DNA of 64,000 bases from an uncultured Spirochaetaceae bacterium (GTDB taxonomy: Bacteria > Spirochaetota > Spirochaetia > Sphaerochaetales > Sphaerochaetaceae), in contig CALXKJ010000009.1 of the NCBI GenBank assembly GCA_944388955.1, positions 26,686 to 90,685 of the forward strand. Reading direction: 5' to 3'. The translations under genes and the position numbers were made by a program. This document shows positions 18,465 through 27,356 of the stretch, piece after piece. Every line of letters starts with the position of its first letter. The first letter of the stretch is position 1. The notes beneath the pieces were generated by a model, which was not told where the DNA came from, did no database searches, and saw nothing but the letters and a program-made list of their open reading frames with translations.

Positions 18465-19319
18465 TCAGCCTTTGATACCTGTTGAAGCGATACCTTCCAC
18501 GAGATAGCGCTGGAATGCAAGGAAGATGATGAAGATAGGGATAAGCGAGAGTGTCGCCATAGCGAACATAGCGCCCCAGTCCGATCCAGCTGTAGGATCG
18601 GAGAACATCTTCAATGCATAGCTGACAGGGTATGTTGAAGGATCATTGAGGTAGATGAGAGGAGCAAGGAAGTCGTCCCATCTCCACATGAATGAGAAGA
18701 TTGCGGATGTAACAAGCGATGGCTTGATCAGAGGAAGGATGATCCTCGGGAAGATGCCATAGATGCTGCAACCGTCAATCGTAGCTGCATCGTCAAGATC
18801 TGCCGGTATGCCTTTTATGAACTGCACATTCAAGAAGATGAAGAAGCCTTGTCCAAACCATTGAGGCAAGATGATAGGCAGGAATGAGCCGACCCAACCC
18901 ATCTTGTTGAAAAGGATGTACTGAGGAATCATGATCATCTGGAATGGAAGCATCATGGCAAGGAGCATACAGCCGAACCAGAAGCCCTTAAGAGGGAAAT
19001 GGCAGCGGGCAAATCCATAGCCGACGATTGCTGACGAGATGACTGCTCCGATTGTGGAGACTCCTGCAATGATGAATGAGTTCTTGAAGAATGTTCCGAA
19101 CCCATATCCTGCGAAGCCTGCCCAACCTGTGCTGTAGTTCGTTGTAATCCATGGATCCGGGAAAAGCTTTGCGGCATTTCTGAGAATCTCATTGGAGTTC
19201 TTGAATGAGCCAAGCACCATCCAGATAAGCGGATAGAGCATCACCAGTGCGAATATCACCGTGAACACGTGATATATGATTGTATGTATTCTTCTTGTTT
19301 CCTGATATCCGTGTTTCAT
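18465..19319 (-). CDS. Sugar ABC transporter permease, MalG type
   Basis: A 284-residue inner-membrane permease of the carbohydrate CUT1 family with six predicted hydrophobic segments. The cytoplasmic EAA loop that docks the ATPase appears as DAATIDGCSIYGIFPRIILP. Starts three bases after the MalF-type stop, so the two are translationally linked. No ATPase gene is in the cluster; CUT1 importers commonly share one MsmX-like ATPase encoded elsewhere. Confidence 0.94.
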   Translation of the reverse strand: MKHGYQETRRIHTIIYHVFTVIFALVMLYPLIWMVLGSFKNSNEILRNAAKLFPDPWITTNYSTGWAGFAGYGFGTFFKNSFIIAGVSTIGAVISSAIVGYGFARCHFPLKGFWFGCMLLAMMLPFQMIMIPQYILFNKMGWVGSFLPIILPQWFGQGFFIFLNVQFIKGIPADLDDAATIDGCSIYGIFPRIILPLIKPSLVTSAIFSFMWRWDDFLAPLIYLNDPSTYPVSYALKMFSDPTAGSDWGAMFAMATLSLIPIFIIFLAFQRYLVEGIASTGIKG

Positions 19320-19322
19320 AGC

Positions 19323-20258
19323 TTATGACTCGTAATATACCCACTTATTCTGGGTCTTGAAGAGAATGAGCGTAAGAGTTCCCACAATGAGAATCATGAA
19401 CCATGCCATAGCACAGCCATAGCCCATCTTGTTATACGTAAACGAATTCTGATACATGTAAACTGTATAGAAGAGTGTACTGTTCCTCGGCTTGCCCTGC
19501 GTGATGATATAGCTCTGGGTGAATGCCATGAAGCCATTGATCAGCTGGTTTATCAAGTTGAAGAAAACCGTCGGTGTAAGCATAGGAAGCGTAATCTTGA
19601 AGAAACGGGTAAATGGACCAGCACCTTCAACATCAGCTACCTCATAAAGAGCCACCGGAATCTGCTTCAGACCTGAAAGGAAGATAAGCATCGATGAACC
19701 GAACTGCCATACAGCAAGTATGATAAGTGTCCAGATTGCAGTATCAGTGCGTCCAAGCCATGCTATATTGCAGTCGATACCAACTGCCTGCAGCAATGAG
19801 TTGACAACACCATCACTTGCGAACATACGCTTCCAGAGAATTGCGATAGCAACTGACGATCCGACGATCGATGGAAGGTAGAAAAGCGCACGGTACAGTC
19901 CTGAAGCCTTTGACTTCTTCACAAGCAGAAGCGCAATGAGAAGAGCCATGATAAGGCGCATTGGGACTGAGAATACTACATAGTACATCGTAGCCTTGAA
20001 CGACTGCCAGAACACGGGGTCGTTGGTAAACATCTGCTTGAAGTTATCGAGCCCGTTGAACTGTGGTGGCGACAGGATATTGTACTTTGTAAATGCAAAA
20101 CCGAATGACATAGCCATCGGTATAATCATGAATGCCAGGAACCCTACTATGAAGAGCGCTGTGAAGACATATCCTGCAACGCCCTGTGAATTGAGCCTCT
20201 GTGCGAATGTCTTCTGCTGCTTCCTCAGGATTACTGTCTTTGGTACTTTGTTAGCCAA
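19323..20258 (-). CDS. Sugar ABC transporter permease, MalF type
   Basis: A 311-residue CUT1 permease with six hydrophobic segments; the EAA loop is YEVADVEGAGPFTRFFKITL. The start codon is TTG (20256-20258) with a strong AGGAGG five bases ahead, and no better ATG lies near. It pairs with the MalG-type protein downstream and the binding protein upstream to form one importer. A hairpin in the 64-base gap ahead of it (20284-20310) may lower its expression relative to the binding protein. Confidence 0.93.
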   Translation of the reverse strand: MANKVPKTVILRKQQKTFAQRLNSQGVAGYVFTALFIVGFLAFMIIPMAMSFGFAFTKYNILSPPQFNGLDNFKQMFTNDPVFWQSFKATMYYVVFSVPMRLIMALLIALLLVKKSKASGLYRALFYLPSIVGSSVAIAILWKRMFASDGVVNSLLQAVGIDCNIAWLGRTDTAIWTLIILAVWQFGSSMLIFLSGLKQIPVALYEVADVEGAGPFTRFFKITLPMLTPTVFFNLINQLINGFMAFTQSYIITQGKPRNSTLFYTVYMYQNSFTYNKMGYGCAMAWFMILIVGTLTLILFKTQNKWVYYES

Positions 20259-20283
20259 TTTGTCCTCCTGGGATTAATCCAAT

Positions 20284-20310
20284 GATAAGGGAGCGGAAAG
20301 CTCCCCTATC
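20284..20310 (-). terminator. Intercistronic hairpin between binding protein and permease genes
   Basis: On the minus strand 20300-20310 pairs with 20284-20294 in an 11-bp stem with one G-U pair and a 5-nt loop. No U run follows, so it is not a standard terminator. In malE-malF-like operons such hairpins stabilise the upstream message and reduce read-through, giving more binding protein than permease; that role here is inferred. Confidence 0.6.
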
Positions 20311-20322
20311 ATCACCACGGCA

Positions 20323-21600
20323 TCAGTTTGATGCAAGGATTGACTCTGCTCTTGATACAAAGTCAGCTGTTGCTTCCTCTGCTGTGAGGTAACCATATCT
20401 GAGTTCCTCTGCAGTTGTCTTTCCGATAGCCTCGATCTCACCCTTTCCTGCCGGATCCGGTGCGTCAATCGGTGTAGCGATAGTACCGACCTTATCGATG
20501 TAATCGAAGATAGCCTGTGAATTTGCATCCACGAGCGGCTTGATAGCTGTAGCTACGTCAGTATTGATAGGAATACCTCTTTCACCCATGAGGATTTCAT
20601 TAGCTTCTACGCTGTTTGTGAACCAATCGATGAATGCTGCTGCCTCTGCCTTGTGCTTGCTTGTCTCAGCAATTGAGAAGAACTGAGATGGCTTGAGGTA
20701 CATTGGCTGGCTGACTGCGTCATCAGTTGTAGGATACATTGTGATTGTAAGCGGGCGGCCTGCTGCGTTTACGATAGCGATGTACTGGTTGGAGAATGAG
20801 AAGTCATTCCATGTTGTTCCATCTGCAATCGGCTTTGTCTCGACGATATCAGGATTCTTCTCGGAAAGGAGATCCGGGGAGATAGCTGATGGTGCGTCTG
20901 CGAACCACTTTACATAATTCCAATGCTTTGTCATTGATGTCTCATCGCCAACTGCAAGCTCATCGAAGAGATGAGAGCCGTTTGTGCGTGCGATGACCTG
21001 CATCATGTTGATACCAGCATCGTAATATGTGGAAACACCTGTCTTCTCATAGATGACTTCTGCCATATCATAGAGCTCTTCAACTGTGAGCTGATCCGGC
21101 ATTGTAAGGCCAGCTGCCTCGAGAACTGCTGGATCGTAAACCATCATAGGAGCATTGCTTCCGAGTGAGAGAGCATAGCAATGGCCGTCGATTGAGCCAG
21201 ACTCGATGATTGACTGAGGAATCTTCGATGTGTCGATTGTTCCATCCTCGAAGAACGGATTGAGATCGGCAAGAAGCCCATTCTGCTGATACTGGTTGAG
21301 ATAGCTGTAATCCATCTGGACGATATCAGGCATATTGCCGCCAGCAGCTGTAGCGCTGAGCCTGTCCCAATAGCCAGACCAGTCAGCGAACTCAGCCTTG
21401 ATTACGATATCGGGGTTCTCAGACATATAAAGGTCAATAGCCTTCTGTGTAACGTCATTTCTGATCTGGTTTCCCCACCAATAAATGTTAAGTGTGATTT
21501 TGCCGTCATCAACGGCAGCTTCCTTCTCTTTTCCGCCACCTGCGAACACCATTGATGCCGCAAGAAGTGCTACAAGAAGGACAGAGAGAATCTTCTTCAT
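20323..21600 (-). CDS. Sugar ABC transporter solute-binding protein (family 1)
   Basis: A 425-residue periplasmic binding protein. The signal peptide ends with FAGGGKEKEAA and has no lipobox cysteine. Family 1 hallmarks are YWWGNQIRND, FADWSGYWDRLSATAAGG and MPDIVQMDYSYLNQY. It is a close paralogue of the 12290-13603 protein. First gene of the importer operon; CGGAGG precedes the ATG and a promoter-operator candidate lies at 21630-21655. Given the adjoining GH28 and GH105 genes, an oligogalacturonide or rhamnogalacturonan fragment is a plausible ligand (inference). Confidence 0.93.
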   Translation of the reverse strand: MKKILSVLLVALLAASMVFAGGGKEKEAAVDDGKITLNIYWWGNQIRNDVTQKAIDLYMSENPDIVIKAEFADWSGYWDRLSATAAGGNMPDIVQMDYSYLNQYQQNGLLADLNPFFEDGTIDTSKIPQSIIESGSIDGHCYALSLGSNAPMMVYDPAVLEAAGLTMPDQLTVEELYDMAEVIYEKTGVSTYYDAGINMMQVIARTNGSHLFDELAVGDETSMTKHWNYVKWFADAPSAISPDLLSEKNPDIVETKPIADGTTWNDFSFSNQYIAIVNAAGRPLTITMYPTTDDAVSQPMYLKPSQFFSIAETSKHKAEAAAFIDWFTNSVEANEILMGERGIPINTDVATAIKPLVDANSQAIFDYIDKVGTIATPIDAPDPAGKGEIEAIGKTTAEELRYGYLTAEEATADFVSRAESILASN

Positions 21601-21629
21601 TCTAAACCTCCGTGTTTGTTATTGATTCT

Positions 21630-21655
21630 AATATACTTTGACTTGTTTTTCAAAG
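21630..21655 (-). promoter_or_regulatory. Promoter -10 with adjacent palindrome, importer operon
   Basis: On the minus strand a TATATT hexamer (21630-21635) is directly preceded by an inverted repeat CTTTGA-N8-TCAAAG (21636-21655), which occupies the position of the -10/-35 spacer. A repressor bound here would block RNA polymerase. The -35 element is not clear. Confidence 0.4.
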
Positions 21656-21723
21656 AAAATACAAGGTCTTCCAAATAAAAATACACAAAGAGAGCCCTTT
21701 ATACCACCCTTTGGCATACCCAC

Positions 21724-23019
21724 TCAGGTACGAAACACATCGGAAGAGTCCTCAATGAGGACATCACCGGAGAAATCATCATGCTTCTCAATTGAAGCAT
21801 TGCAATTCTCCATATAAAGCCCGTCTACCCCTGATACACGGAAGGCGTAGCTTCCGAGTTTCTTCACTTCAGTCCCCTCTCCCGGGCGCATATCATAAAG
21901 GCCCTTCTCCCACTTCGATATACTCTTCAGTGTTATGGAGACGTTACGCATCTTTATATTCTTCACTTTATGATTTCCATAGATGAAGACACCATTCTCG
22001 CCTTCAGCTGTTATATTCTCAAATGTCACATTCTCTATGGCTCCAGATTCCTTATCATGGACACGATTGATGGAAGTGATGGTTATAGGCTCCGCAGTTC
22101 CCCACCAGCATGGAGCGAAGCGTCTTGTCTGAATCACTATGCCTGAGAAAAGTACATTCCTCACGGAGCCCTGATCCCTTATCTGGATAGAGATTCCCCT
22201 GTTCGTGCCGCTTATGGTGCAGTTGGAGACAATCACATTGCGGAAATCACCAGTACCTTCAGTGCCGATTTTCAAAGCCGCTGATGTGGATTTGAGCGTG
22301 CAGCCAGAGATGACGATATTCTCGCATGGGCCATACTCCATATTCCCCGCACTGCTTTTGAGGCAGATGCAGTCATCTGCAGCTTCGACATGGCAGCCTA
22401 TTATCCTCACATTCGTGCTGTGGTCCGGGTCGATACCATCGGAGTTGGCCACATCAAGAGGATTGAGTATCCGTATCGTCTCAATAAGGACATCGTCGCA
22501 TCCTGCTGGATGGAGCGTCCAGAACGGAGCATCGGTAAGTGTTATATCACGCACCGTCACATGACGGCACTTCTCGAGATAAATCATCGTCGGACGCGGA
22601 TAGAATTCACCTGTGACATAGTACTGGGACACACGGCTGACGAACGCGTAGCAATTACCATCTATCACGCCAGAGCCTGTTATCGCGATATTCTCCGCAT
22701 CGTACGCATATATAAAGGCATATGATGGCTTTAGCGTCACCGGAGTTCCCGCGATATCCACACCGGTGTCCTTCACACCTTTATTCGGATTGATATAATC
22801 CTCCAGAACTGGAGTCGCGAGAAGCTTCGAGCCGCGTTCAACATGAAGCTCTACGCCGCTTTTCAGAACAAGAGAAGATGAAAGATATACTCTGCATCCG
22901 TTTATTATTACCCGTCCACCGCCGTCCCCATGGGCCTTATCAATAGCGTTCTGGATAAATTCCCTGTCATCGTTTTTCCCATCTCCAGCAGCTCCGAAAT
23001 CCAATGCGTAGTAATCCAT
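21724..23019 (-). CDS. Glycoside hydrolase family 28 (polygalacturonase-like)
   Basis: A 431-residue right-handed beta-helix enzyme. The start is the ATG at 23019 because GGAGGAAAT sits directly ahead; the open frame extends to 23202 without support. GH28 motifs are NSDGIDPDHS and AADDCICLKS with the catalytic Asp residues, and LKIGTEGTGDF, a variant of the family's G-H/G-S loop. No signal peptide is visible, so it probably works on imported oligomers, as in exo-acting GH28 enzymes. Divergent from the GH105 gene, with only 69 bases between. Confidence 0.88.
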   Translation of the reverse strand: MDYYALDFGAAGDGKNDDREFIQNAIDKAHGDGGGRVIINGCRVYLSSSLVLKSGVELHVERGSKLLATPVLEDYINPNKGVKDTGVDIAGTPVTLKPSYAFIYAYDAENIAITGSGVIDGNCYAFVSRVSQYYVTGEFYPRPTMIYLEKCRHVTVRDITLTDAPFWTLHPAGCDDVLIETIRILNPLDVANSDGIDPDHSTNVRIIGCHVEAADDCICLKSSAGNMEYGPCENIVISGCTLKSTSAALKIGTEGTGDFRNVIVSNCTISGTNRGISIQIRDQGSVRNVLFSGIVIQTRRFAPCWWGTAEPITITSINRVHDKESGAIENVTFENITAEGENGVFIYGNHKVKNIKMRNVSITLKSISKWEKGLYDMRPGEGTEVKKLGSYAFRVSGVDGLYMENCNASIEKHDDFSGDVLIEDSSDVFRT

Positions 23020-23088
23020 ATTTCCTCCAAATCCGTCCGATTTGATGCTATGATAAGCCATACGAATACAGAAAGAAAGGAGACTACT

Positions 23089-24207
23089 GTGGACAAAAAG
23101 GAAATAATCAACGCAATCGAGAAAGTCGTGTATCGCCTCATGAACCTTGGCGGAGCAGATTACAATGCAGACAAAAACAGCTCTGCAGCTGATACGATGC
23201 ATGGCGTCATCGCACGTGACTGGGGAATCGAGGAATGGGACTGGCCTCAGGGCGTAGGACTCTACGGACTCTCAAAACTTCAGAGCTATTATAAGGATAA
23301 TAGATATGATGAATTCCTCGACTCATGGTATCAGAGGAACCTGAAAATAGGTCTGCCATCAATCAATATCAACACGACAGCACCATTCCTAGCTCTTATG
23401 GATCTCGTGAGAAGAACGGGCAACAAGCAGTATGAGAAGATGTGTCTCGAGAGAGCTGAATGGCTGATGAACGATCTTCCGAAGACAAGGGATGGTGGTT
23501 TCCAGCATGTCACTTCCGCAGTAGGTAACCGTGATGGTGTAAGCCTCAACGAGAACCAGATCTGGGTCGACACGCTCTTTATGGCAGTCATGTTCCTCAA
23601 TCAGGCTGGACAGTACTTCAACCGCCCAGATTTCGTGGAAGAATCAATCAAGCAATTCCTTATCCACATCAAGTATCTCTACGAGAAGAAGAATGGCCTT
23701 TTCCACCATGGCTGGACATTCGATGGAATGAACAACTTCGGAGGCGTCTTCTGGTGCAGAGGAAACTCATGGTTCACATATGGCGTCATCGACTACCTCG
23801 CGGCTTTCGATAAAATCTCATGCCCAGATGGAGTGAAGAGCTTCCTTATCGATACATTCACAGCACAGGCGGAAGCACTTGCTAAGCTTCAGGACAAGTC
23901 AGGGCTCTGGCATACAGTGCTCGATGATGACACAAGCTATGTGGAAGCCTCAGGCTCTGGCGCAATCACAGCGGGAATCGCGAAAGGCGTCAAGCTTGGC
24001 ATCCTTCCTGAAAAATACAGAGCGACTGCTGAAAACGGTGTCAAAGGACTCGTTGGCTCTGTTTCTGAAGATGGCACGGTACTCAACGTCTCCGCTGGCA
24101 CTCCAGTAGGGCCAGACAAGGACCACTACAGAAACATCATCGTACGCCCGATGGCTTATGGACAGTCACTTACTCTCTTAGCTCTCGTAGAGGCACTCGA
24201 CCTCTGA
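23089..24207 (+). CDS. Unsaturated rhamnogalacturonyl hydrolase, GH105 (YteR-like)
   Basis: A 372-residue (alpha/alpha)6-barrel enzyme. The start is GTG at 23089 with AAAGGAG six bases ahead; the frame is open upstream to 22930 but that part overlaps the divergent GH28 gene. Motifs include DWGIEEWDWPQGVGLYGL, HHGWTFDG, GVFWCRGNSWFTYG with a candidate catalytic Asp region, and DKSGLWHTVLDD. GH105 removes the unsaturated sugar left by rhamnogalacturonan lyases. With GH28 and the importer this suggests pectin-fragment use. Alternative: GH88, which shares the fold. Confidence 0.88.
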   Translation: MDKKEIINAIEKVVYRLMNLGGADYNADKNSSAADTMHGVIARDWGIEEWDWPQGVGLYGLSKLQSYYKDNRYDEFLDSWYQRNLKIGLPSININTTAPFLALMDLVRRTGNKQYEKMCLERAEWLMNDLPKTRDGGFQHVTSAVGNRDGVSLNENQIWVDTLFMAVMFLNQAGQYFNRPDFVEESIKQFLIHIKYLYEKKNGLFHHGWTFDGMNNFGGVFWCRGNSWFTYGVIDYLAAFDKISCPDGVKSFLIDTFTAQAEALAKLQDKSGLWHTVLDDDTSYVEASGSGAITAGIAKGVKLGILPEKYRATAENGVKGLVGSVSEDGTVLNVSAGTPVGPDKDHYRNIIVRPMAYGQSLTLLALVEALDL

Positions 24208-24229
24208 GAAAAAGAAGATTTGCAGGTAT

Positions 24230-24262
24230 GATAGGCAGCGCGGTGCTGCCTATCTTTCTTAT
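24230..24262 (+). terminator. Terminator after GH105
   Basis: A perfect 10-bp stem, GATAGGCAGC (24230-24239) with GCTGCCTATC (24245-24254), encloses a GCGGT loop and is followed by TTTCTT. Confidence 0.9.
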
Positions 24263-24275
24263 GAGTGTCATCGCG

Positions 24276-24734
24276 TCACCTTAAAACGAAACGATACTTA
24301 CCTTTTCCCTGTCCTCTGACTTCTTCAATCAGACCAGAATCCTTCAGCTTAGCAACCTATTCTCCTGCTGATGAATATGATGTCACGGTCAATGTGGCAA
24401 TATCATTCCGTCCAAAAACACCGTCATTGCCATACGCCTTGAATAGTGCCATTGCTTTATTTTTCGTGTTTTTATTTGCGTTCATATTATTGATAGCAAT
24501 CTCAATAGCCGGATTTTCAATCTCAATAGCCGGGTTTCCAGAGGCAATCGCAACCTTTTCAGGATCAATCGCAACCTTTTCAGGATCAATCGCAATCTTT
24601 TCAGGGTCAATCGCAACTTCTTCTAGGGATTTCCCATAGTTCAGATTCTTAAGGATTACTGAGAGCCGGGAAGAGTCAGAGAAAAACTCCGGCTTTAAAT
24701 CTTCGTTATATTTTACACTATGCAGGAACCTGTA
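24276..24734 (-). pseudogene. Decayed AAA_4/HATPase_c_4-type protein, C-terminal part
   Basis: The minus-strand frame runs from 24734 to the TGA at 24276-24278 and is broken by a TAG at 24357-24359. Its conceptual product reads like the tail of an AlbA_2/AAA_4 protein: FFSDSSRLSVILKNLNY (last strand of the ATPase domain), a linker of heptad-like repeats (VAIDPEK, NPAIEIE), then a winged helix ending in AKLKDSGLIEEVRGQGKGK, split by the stop codon. There is no start codon. Otherwise this 620-base gap holds only the upstream terminator and the oad promoter region. Confidence 0.7.
24498..24620. repeat. 21-bp in-frame tandem repeats in the pseudogene
   Basis: Two kinds of 21-bp unit lie in tandem: two units at 24498-24518 and 24519-24539, then three units at 24546-24566, 24567-24587 and 24588-24608 with a partial fourth. 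Read on the minus strand they encode heptapeptides NPAIEIE and VAIDPEK. The unit length keeps the frame, so copy number could change without frameshift. Confidence 0.8.
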
Positions 24735-24764
24735 TTAACGCATAGATTTCAACGCTTCGCATAG

Positions 24765-24794
24765 TTGCACCTTGCTCATATTGTCTGATATAGT
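24765..24794 (+). promoter_or_regulatory. Possible promoter of the oadGAB operon
   Basis: TTGCAC (24765-24770), an 18-base spacer and TATAGT (24789-24794) lie 37 bases ahead of the oadG ATG, with an AGGAG ribosome site at about 24820. Both hexamers deviate from consensus. Confidence 0.4.
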
Positions 24795-24830
24795 TTTCCC
24801 TGAATACCTAATCAGGTACAGGAGTGATAT

Positions 24831-25133
24831 ATGTTGCCACTGTTAACAAATATGCCAAAGGATGTGCTTATTGCGCAGCTTAAGGATGGCTTGGTGCTCC
24901 TGGTGCTCGGAATGGGTACGGTTTTCGTGTTCCTCGTAATCCTCATCTATGCGACAAAGCTTATGAGCCGGATTGTCAGGGGAATCGACAAGAACCATCC
25001 TGCGAACAACGCACCAGTTGCGGCAGCTGCTCCGAAAGCAGCAGTACAGCAGAAAGCAGCACCCGTACAGACGGGAGATGACGCTGCAGTCGCAGCAGCT
25101 ATTGTAGCTGCCTATGACAAATCAAGGAATTAA
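24831..25133 (+). CDS. oadG: Oxaloacetate decarboxylase gamma subunit (Na+ pump)
   Basis: A 100-residue protein with one membrane helix (about residues 20-42, VLLVLGMGTVFVFLVILIYA) and an Ala/Pro/Lys-rich cytoplasmic tail, which is the standard OadG plan. OadG anchors the complex and helps bind the alpha subunit. It opens the oadGAB operon, 14 bases ahead of oadA. Confidence 0.92.
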   Translation: MLPLLTNMPKDVLIAQLKDGLVLLVLGMGTVFVFLVILIYATKLMSRIVRGIDKNHPANNAPVAAAAPKAAVQQKAAPVQTGDDAAVAAAIVAAYDKSRN

Positions 25134-25147
25134 AAAGGGGTACCGCA

Positions 25148-27343
25148 ATGAGCAAGAAGAAAGTAGATTTCATGTGCACGGCATTCCGCGATGGATTCCA
25201 GTCCGTCTATGGAGCTCGTGTATTCACAAAGGATTTCATGCCAGCTGTTGCAGCCGCAAGAGAAGCAGGCATAACTCATTTCGAAGCAGGTGGTGGAGCA
25301 AGATTCCAGTCCCTCTACTTCTATACAAATGAAGATGCATTCGAGATGATGGATGAATTCAGACGCGTTGCAGGTCCCGATGCAAATCTCCAGACACTCG
25401 CAAGAGGCGTCAATGTCGTAGGCCTTGATTCACAGCCGAGAGACATCATCAAGCTCCATGCACAGCTTTTCAAGAAGCATGGAATGACAACAATCAGAAA
25501 CTTCGATGCACTCAATGACGTGAATAACCTCATCGATAGCGGAAGAGCAATCCATGAAGCTGGACTCAAGCACGAAGTGACTGTAACGATGATGAGCCTT
25601 CCTGAAGGTGTCACAGGTGCTCATACACCTGACTTCTACGAGCGCATTCTCCGCGAGATCCTCGATGCTGGAATCCCATTCGATTCCGTATGTTTCAAGG
25701 ATGCTTCCGGTACATCAACACCACACAATGTCTATGAGACAATCAAGAGAGCAAGAAAGCTCCTTGGACCGAATGTAAAGGTCGTATTCCATTCTCATGA
25801 GACAGCTGGTGTATCAATCCAGCAGTATATGTCAGCTCTCGACGCAGGCGCAGACAGCATTGACCTCTCAATGTCTCCATGCTCAGGTGGAACATGCCAG
25901 CCAGACATCCTCACGATGTGGCACGCACTCAGAGGCACCGACTATACTCTCGATGTCGATATCAACAAGGTACGCGAAGCAGAGAAAGTATTCGAGAAGT
26001 GCATGGAGGACTACTTCCTGCCACCAGAGGCAACAGCAGTCAATCCTGAAATCCCATTCTTCCCACTTCCGGGCGGCGCTCTCACAGCAAATACACAGAT
26101 GCTCAGAGACAATGGCCTCATGGATAAGTATCCACAGATTGTCGAGGCAATGGGCGATACAGTAGCAAAGGGTGGTTTCGGTACTTCCGTAACACCTGTT
26201 TCCCAGTTCTATTTCCAGCAGGCATTCAACAATGTCATGTTCGGACCATGGAAGAAGTTCGCTGAAGGCTATGGCAAGATGGTTCTCGGCTACTTCGGCA
26301 AGACACCAGTCGCACCGGATCCGGAAGTCGTAAGACTTGCTTCTGAGCAGCTTCACCTCGAGCCTACAACAGAGAAGGTTGTAGACATCAACGACAAGGA
26401 CCCGAAGAAGGGTGTCGAAGCAGCAAAGAAGATGCTTGAAGAGGCAAACCTCCCGATTACAGATGAGAACATCTTCATCGCGGCAGCTTGCAAGGAGAAG
26501 GGAATCCTTTACCTCACAGGCAAGGCCAAGGTTAACGGCGTAAGACTCAAGAGCGAGATGAAGAAGGAAGCTGACGCTAAGGCAGCAGCTGCTAAGCCAT
26601 CACATGCTGGTAACGGTGAATACACAGTCACAGTCAACGGCAAGGCATATGGCGTCAAGCTCGCTGGCGGCAGCGCTACTGTCAATGGCGTTCAGTATCC
26701 ATACTCCATCGCTGATGGAATCACAGCACCTCAGGCAGCAGCACCGGCTCAGGCAGCTCCTGCTGTACAGGCAGCACCAGCAGCAGTCGTTACAGGAGCA
26801 GAGAACATCGAAGCACCGATGCCGGGCCTCGTACTCCGCATTGATGTCAAGGTAGGAGACGCTGTCAAGAAAGACCAGGTTGTTGCGGTCATGGAAGCTA
26901 TGAAGATGGAGAATGAAATTTACGCTCCTTGCGATGGTGTTATCTCCTCTATTGCAGTATCTCAGGGCCAGCAGCTTCAGTCTGGAGAACTCCTGATGAC
27001 AATCGGAGGAGTTGCACAGGCTGCTCCTGCTGTACAGGCAGCACCGGTACAGCCAGAACCAGCTCCAGTAGCCCCTCAGGCAGCACCAGAGCCAGCTCCA
27101 GCAGCTCCTCAGGCAGCTCCTGCTGCAGGAAGCACAACTATTGAGGCTCCGATGCCGGGTCTTGTCCTCCGCCTCTCTGTAAAGAAGGGTGACAGTGTCA
27201 AGAAAGATGATGTCGTCATGGTCATGGAGGCTATGAAGATGGAAAACGAGATCTACGCACCTTGCGATGGCGTTGTTCAGGACATCCTTGTAAATCAGGG
27301 TGACCAGCTTTCCGCAGGTACTGCGCTTATGATTCTCGGTTAA
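25148..27343 (+). CDS. oadA: Oxaloacetate decarboxylase alpha subunit with two biotinyl domains
   Basis: A 731-residue carboxyltransferase-biotin protein. The N-terminal HMGL-like barrel starts FMCTAFRDGFQSVYGAR and contains CFKDASG and VVFHSHETAG, typical of the carboxyltransferase site; the PYC_OADA region follows to about residue 460. An Ala/Pro linker leads to a biotinyl domain with biotin Lys586 in AMKMEN, a second Ala/Pro/Gln linker of about 40 residues, and then another biotinyl domain with Lys697 in AMKMEN. Known OadA proteins have one such domain (about 590-600 residues); the duplication accounts for the extra length. The enzyme transfers CO2 from oxaloacetate to biotin, and OadB uses this to pump Na+. 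Confidence 0.95.
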   Translation: MSKKKVDFMCTAFRDGFQSVYGARVFTKDFMPAVAAAREAGITHFEAGGGARFQSLYFYTNEDAFEMMDEFRRVAGPDANLQTLARGVNVVGLDSQPRDIIKLHAQLFKKHGMTTIRNFDALNDVNNLIDSGRAIHEAGLKHEVTVTMMSLPEGVTGAHTPDFYERILREILDAGIPFDSVCFKDASGTSTPHNVYETIKRARKLLGPNVKVVFHSHETAGVSIQQYMSALDAGADSIDLSMSPCSGGTCQPDILTMWHALRGTDYTLDVDINKVREAEKVFEKCMEDYFLPPEATAVNPEIPFFPLPGGALTANTQMLRDNGLMDKYPQIVEAMGDTVAKGGFGTSVTPVSQFYFQQAFNNVMFGPWKKFAEGYGKMVLGYFGKTPVAPDPEVVRLASEQLHLEPTTEKVVDINDKDPKKGVEAAKKMLEEANLPITDENIFIAAACKEKGILYLTGKAKVNGVRLKSEMKKEADAKAAAAKPSHAGNGEYTVTVNGKAYGVKLAGGSATVNGVQYPYSIADGITAPQAAAPAQAAPAVQAAPAAVVTGAENIEAPMPGLVLRIDVKVGDAVKKDQVVAVMEAMKMENEIYAPCDGVISSIAVSQGQQLQSGELLMTIGGVAQAAPAVQAAPVQPEPAPVAPQAAPEPAPAAPQAAPAAGSTTIEAPMPGLVLRLSVKKGDSVKKDDVVMVMEAMKMENEIYAPCDGVVQDILVNQGDQLSAGTALMILG

Positions 27344-27356
27344 GAGGTAAATTGAA

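Noticed and set aside
24265..24639. Plus-strand frame with repetitive Ser/Ile-rich product
   Set aside because: The repeats make better sense on the minus strand, where flanking sequence matches a known domain end.
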